From JAAFIP01 sp031390175 (lineage in GTDB: Bacteria; Pseudomonadota; Gammaproteobacteria; Burkholderiales; Burkholderiaceae_C), in contig JANMTF010000441.1 of NCBI GenBank assembly GCA_031390175.1, positions 1-6,823 of the forward strand: a stretch of 6,823 nucleotides of DNA. Reading direction: 5' to 3'. A program made the position numbers and the translations under genes. Shown here piece by piece: positions 5,667-6,823 of the stretch. Numbering within the stretch: the first letter of the stretch is position 1; every line of letters begins with the position of its first letter. The notes beneath the pieces were generated by a model. The model was given only the letters and a program-made list of their open reading frames with translations. It was not told where the DNA came from and searched no databases.

Positions 5667-6720
5667 AGCCTGCATTATCGCGCGCGGGCCATAAAGAAGC
5701 ATTCGGTAGCGGTATTGAGCTGGGCTGGGCGCAGGCACCGCAGGCAAGGTCACCACCGACGCCCACCTGGCCGCCCTGGCTATTGAGCACGATGCTGAGC
5801 TGGTGACTTTTGACAGAGATTTTGTGCGGTTTGCGGGGCTGCGGATGACGCTGCTGGGGTGACTACAACCTTGACAGAGGCCTGCCAACTAAGCAAGCAC
5901 TAACAGCCAGCTAGCAGCGGAGCCATCACGCTGCGCACGCGGGGCACCTGCAGCTTGGCGAGAAGCTGGCCCAAGCAGGTAGGGCGCGAGCGCACCATGC
6001 GCTGTATAGTTTGGCGCATGATGCCCTCGGTGACGGGGTGGCTTGTGTCGCGCATCTCTGGCATCTCATAGGTCAAGTCGTAGGCCAGCGCGTTAACCAG
6101 CCAGGGCTGCCCTTGGGTGTAGCGCCAGGCCAGCGCTCTGGCCCCTTGGGTGAATACTTGGCCCGTGGCATCGGTGTGTTGCTGGTACAGCTCGTTGAGC
6201 TCGGCTTCGTCAAAGTTGGCCAAGCGGATGGATGCAGCCTTGATGTTGAAGACGCCGCCGCCAGAAGTGATCTCTTTGGTGGCAGACGAATGCATACCGT
6301 AGTCACGCACATCCCGCATGCCGCACAAAATGACGGTTTGCGGAAAAGCGTGTGGCCTGTCGGCATAGCCTGCGCGGATCTGGCGCAGCACGCTAATCAA
6401 AGAGTCGCCGATCAGTGCATCCATCTCGTCGATCAGCAGAATCAAAGGGCGGGGGCTGTCTGGTTGCGCGTTGTCGTGGCTTGCTAAATGGCCAAGCATG
6501 AGCGTGAGGGCATAGCCCCAGTTGCTTTGCGCTACCAGCTCTCGCCAAAGCGTTTGTGCGCTGTCGTCGTTTAAGTGCAATTTAGCCGAGTCCACCAAGG
6601 CGCTGACGATGGACTGCATGGCTTTGCTCACATCTTCACGCGCGGTCTGAGCCTGTTCAATGTTCACATACAGCGCCCGGTACTGCGACGCCGCGTTGTA
6701 GTGGTGCATCATCGCGTACA
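4723..6720. repeat. tandem direct duplication of about 784 bp (4723-5506 and 5936-6720)
   Basis: The two ATPase copies are collinear with an offset of 1214 at the 5506/6720 end and 1213 at the 4723/5936 end; the one-base difference is exactly the missing base in the C5 run of copy 1. Homology at the right edge stops abruptly after GCGTACA (to 6720); at the left edge it fades gradually near 5936. The 429 bases between the units hold the 5' end of copy 1, the vapC relic and the stop-proximal end of copy 2. Divergence at many codons shows that the duplication is old. Confidence 0.85.
5740..5862 (+). pseudogene. C-terminal relic of a second VapC-type PIN toxin
   Basis: Plus-strand codons ending at TGA 5862 read AGKVTTDAHLAALAIEHD, then ELVTFDRDFVRFAGLRM. 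This is the typical end of a VapC: TTDAHLAALA holds the third catalytic Asp and FDRDF the fourth. The N-terminal half with the first Asp and the Glu is missing; a stop at 5716 closes the frame and no start or ribosome binding site is seen. It is clearly not a copy of the intact vapC at 3627-4025, which ends differently (NYGDLFSYALA, KGNDFAHTD). It lies between the two ATPase copies on the opposite strand and shows that another vapBC module once sat here. Fragment identity is confident. Confidence 0.82.
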
Positions 6721-6727
6721 CGTACAA
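5900..6727 (-). pseudogene. truncated second copy of the AAA-type ATPase
   Basis: Tandem paralogue of the ATPase ending at 4039. The aligned part runs from YAMMHHYNAASQYRALYVN to about LQVPRV; I count roughly 22 differences in the first 133 aligned residues, and the similarity drops toward the end. It keeps Walker B (PLILLIDEMDAL) and is in frame through VILCGMRDVRDY, where copy 1 is broken. It has lost the first 54 residues, including the whole P-loop, and everything after the middle domain, including the nuclease-like core; the frame ends at TAG 5900 soon after homology fades. A TTG at 6727 or ATG at 6715 could open it, but no promoter or ribosome binding site is convincing. Without a P-loop it cannot be an ordinary ATPase. 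It is most likely a decaying copy; a modulating partner of copy 1 is possible but unsupported. Confidence 0.82.
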
Positions 6728-6823
6728 AGTCTATCAGGTGTCGCCGTATTGCCGAATCTGTAGCGCTAATCAACAAAACAAGCTACCGCACACAGTTAAA
6801 ACTGAAAAAGTTCCAAGTAAACA
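6721..6823. other. unassigned AT-richer sequence at the right edge
   Basis: Homology to copy 1 stops here. Two plus-strand frames stay open to the window edge, while all minus-strand frames contain stops. No product is recognisable from about 30 residues, and no start codon with a ribosome binding site is visible. CGTACA is repeated across the junction (6715-6720 and 6721-6726). It may be the edge of an insertion or an intergenic region; nothing in it can be named. Confidence 0.35.

Noticed and set aside
5810..5879. TTGACAGAG repeated at 5810-5818 and 5871-5879 as promoter -35 boxes
   Set aside because: No -10 box at a suitable distance follows either copy, and the first lies inside the VapC relic coding sequence.
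5667..5888. Extension of the copy 1 ATPase frame upstream of 5666
   Set aside because: The added residues have no family similarity, and the plus strand of the same stretch encodes the VapC relic; the family start fits MEKFFNNAGP.
6011..6487. Plus-strand open frame of 158 codons opposite ATPase copy 2
   Set aside because: No recognisable motif and no ribosome binding site; the opposite strand is clearly the ATPase copy.

Overview
The window looks like an accessory (defence and toxin-antitoxin) stretch of a GC-rich betaproteobacterial chromosome, probably from the Comamonadaceae. That assignment is an inference. It rests on GC-rich, G/C-ending codon use, on decayed TonB-dependent receptor ends, and on a short hairpin resembling those I associate with that family. 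No rRNA, tRNA, CRISPR array or intact insertion sequence is visible.

Left part (1-1620): an abiEi-abiEii operon on the minus strand. The AbiEi antitoxin/repressor (797-1414) and the AbiEii nucleotidyltransferase toxin (800 to beyond the left edge) overlap by ATGA. A perfect 10-bp inverted repeat with a 30-bp gap (1424-1433 / 1464-1473) sits on the presumed promoter and is a good candidate AbiEi operator. Behind it are a 36-bp relic of a TonB receptor 3' end (1498-1533), a small hairpin and an AT-rich palindrome.

Middle (1621-4025): a complete minus-strand DUF4143-type ATPase with a P-loop and a nuclease-like C-terminus (1621-2904). Next come an AT-rich gap and a second, longer relic of a TonB receptor C-terminus (2992-3283). 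A plus-strand vapBC pair (3346-4025) follows, with its own TATAAT box flanked by palindromic operator sites and a GTGA stop/start overlap.

Right part (4039-6823): two tandem minus-strand copies of an ATPase with a PD-(D/E)XK-like C-terminal domain. Copy 1 (4039-5666) keeps the P-loop, Walker B, middle and nuclease-like regions, but one base is missing in a G5 run (plus-strand C5, 5104-5108), which splits the frame. Copy 2 (5900-6727) is in frame at that site but has lost the N-terminus with the P-loop and the whole C-terminal domain. Between them on the plus strand lies the C-terminal relic of a second, unrelated VapC (5740-5862). The last 103 bases are not assigned.

Taken together, three toxin-antitoxin loci (abiE, vapBC, a vapC relic) and two distinct ATPase families with nuclease-like C-termini are interleaved with receptor-gene debris, as expected for a site of repeated insertion and decay. 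No clearly new system can be claimed. The best candidate for follow-up is the ATPase/PD-(D/E)XK tandem pair next to vapBC.
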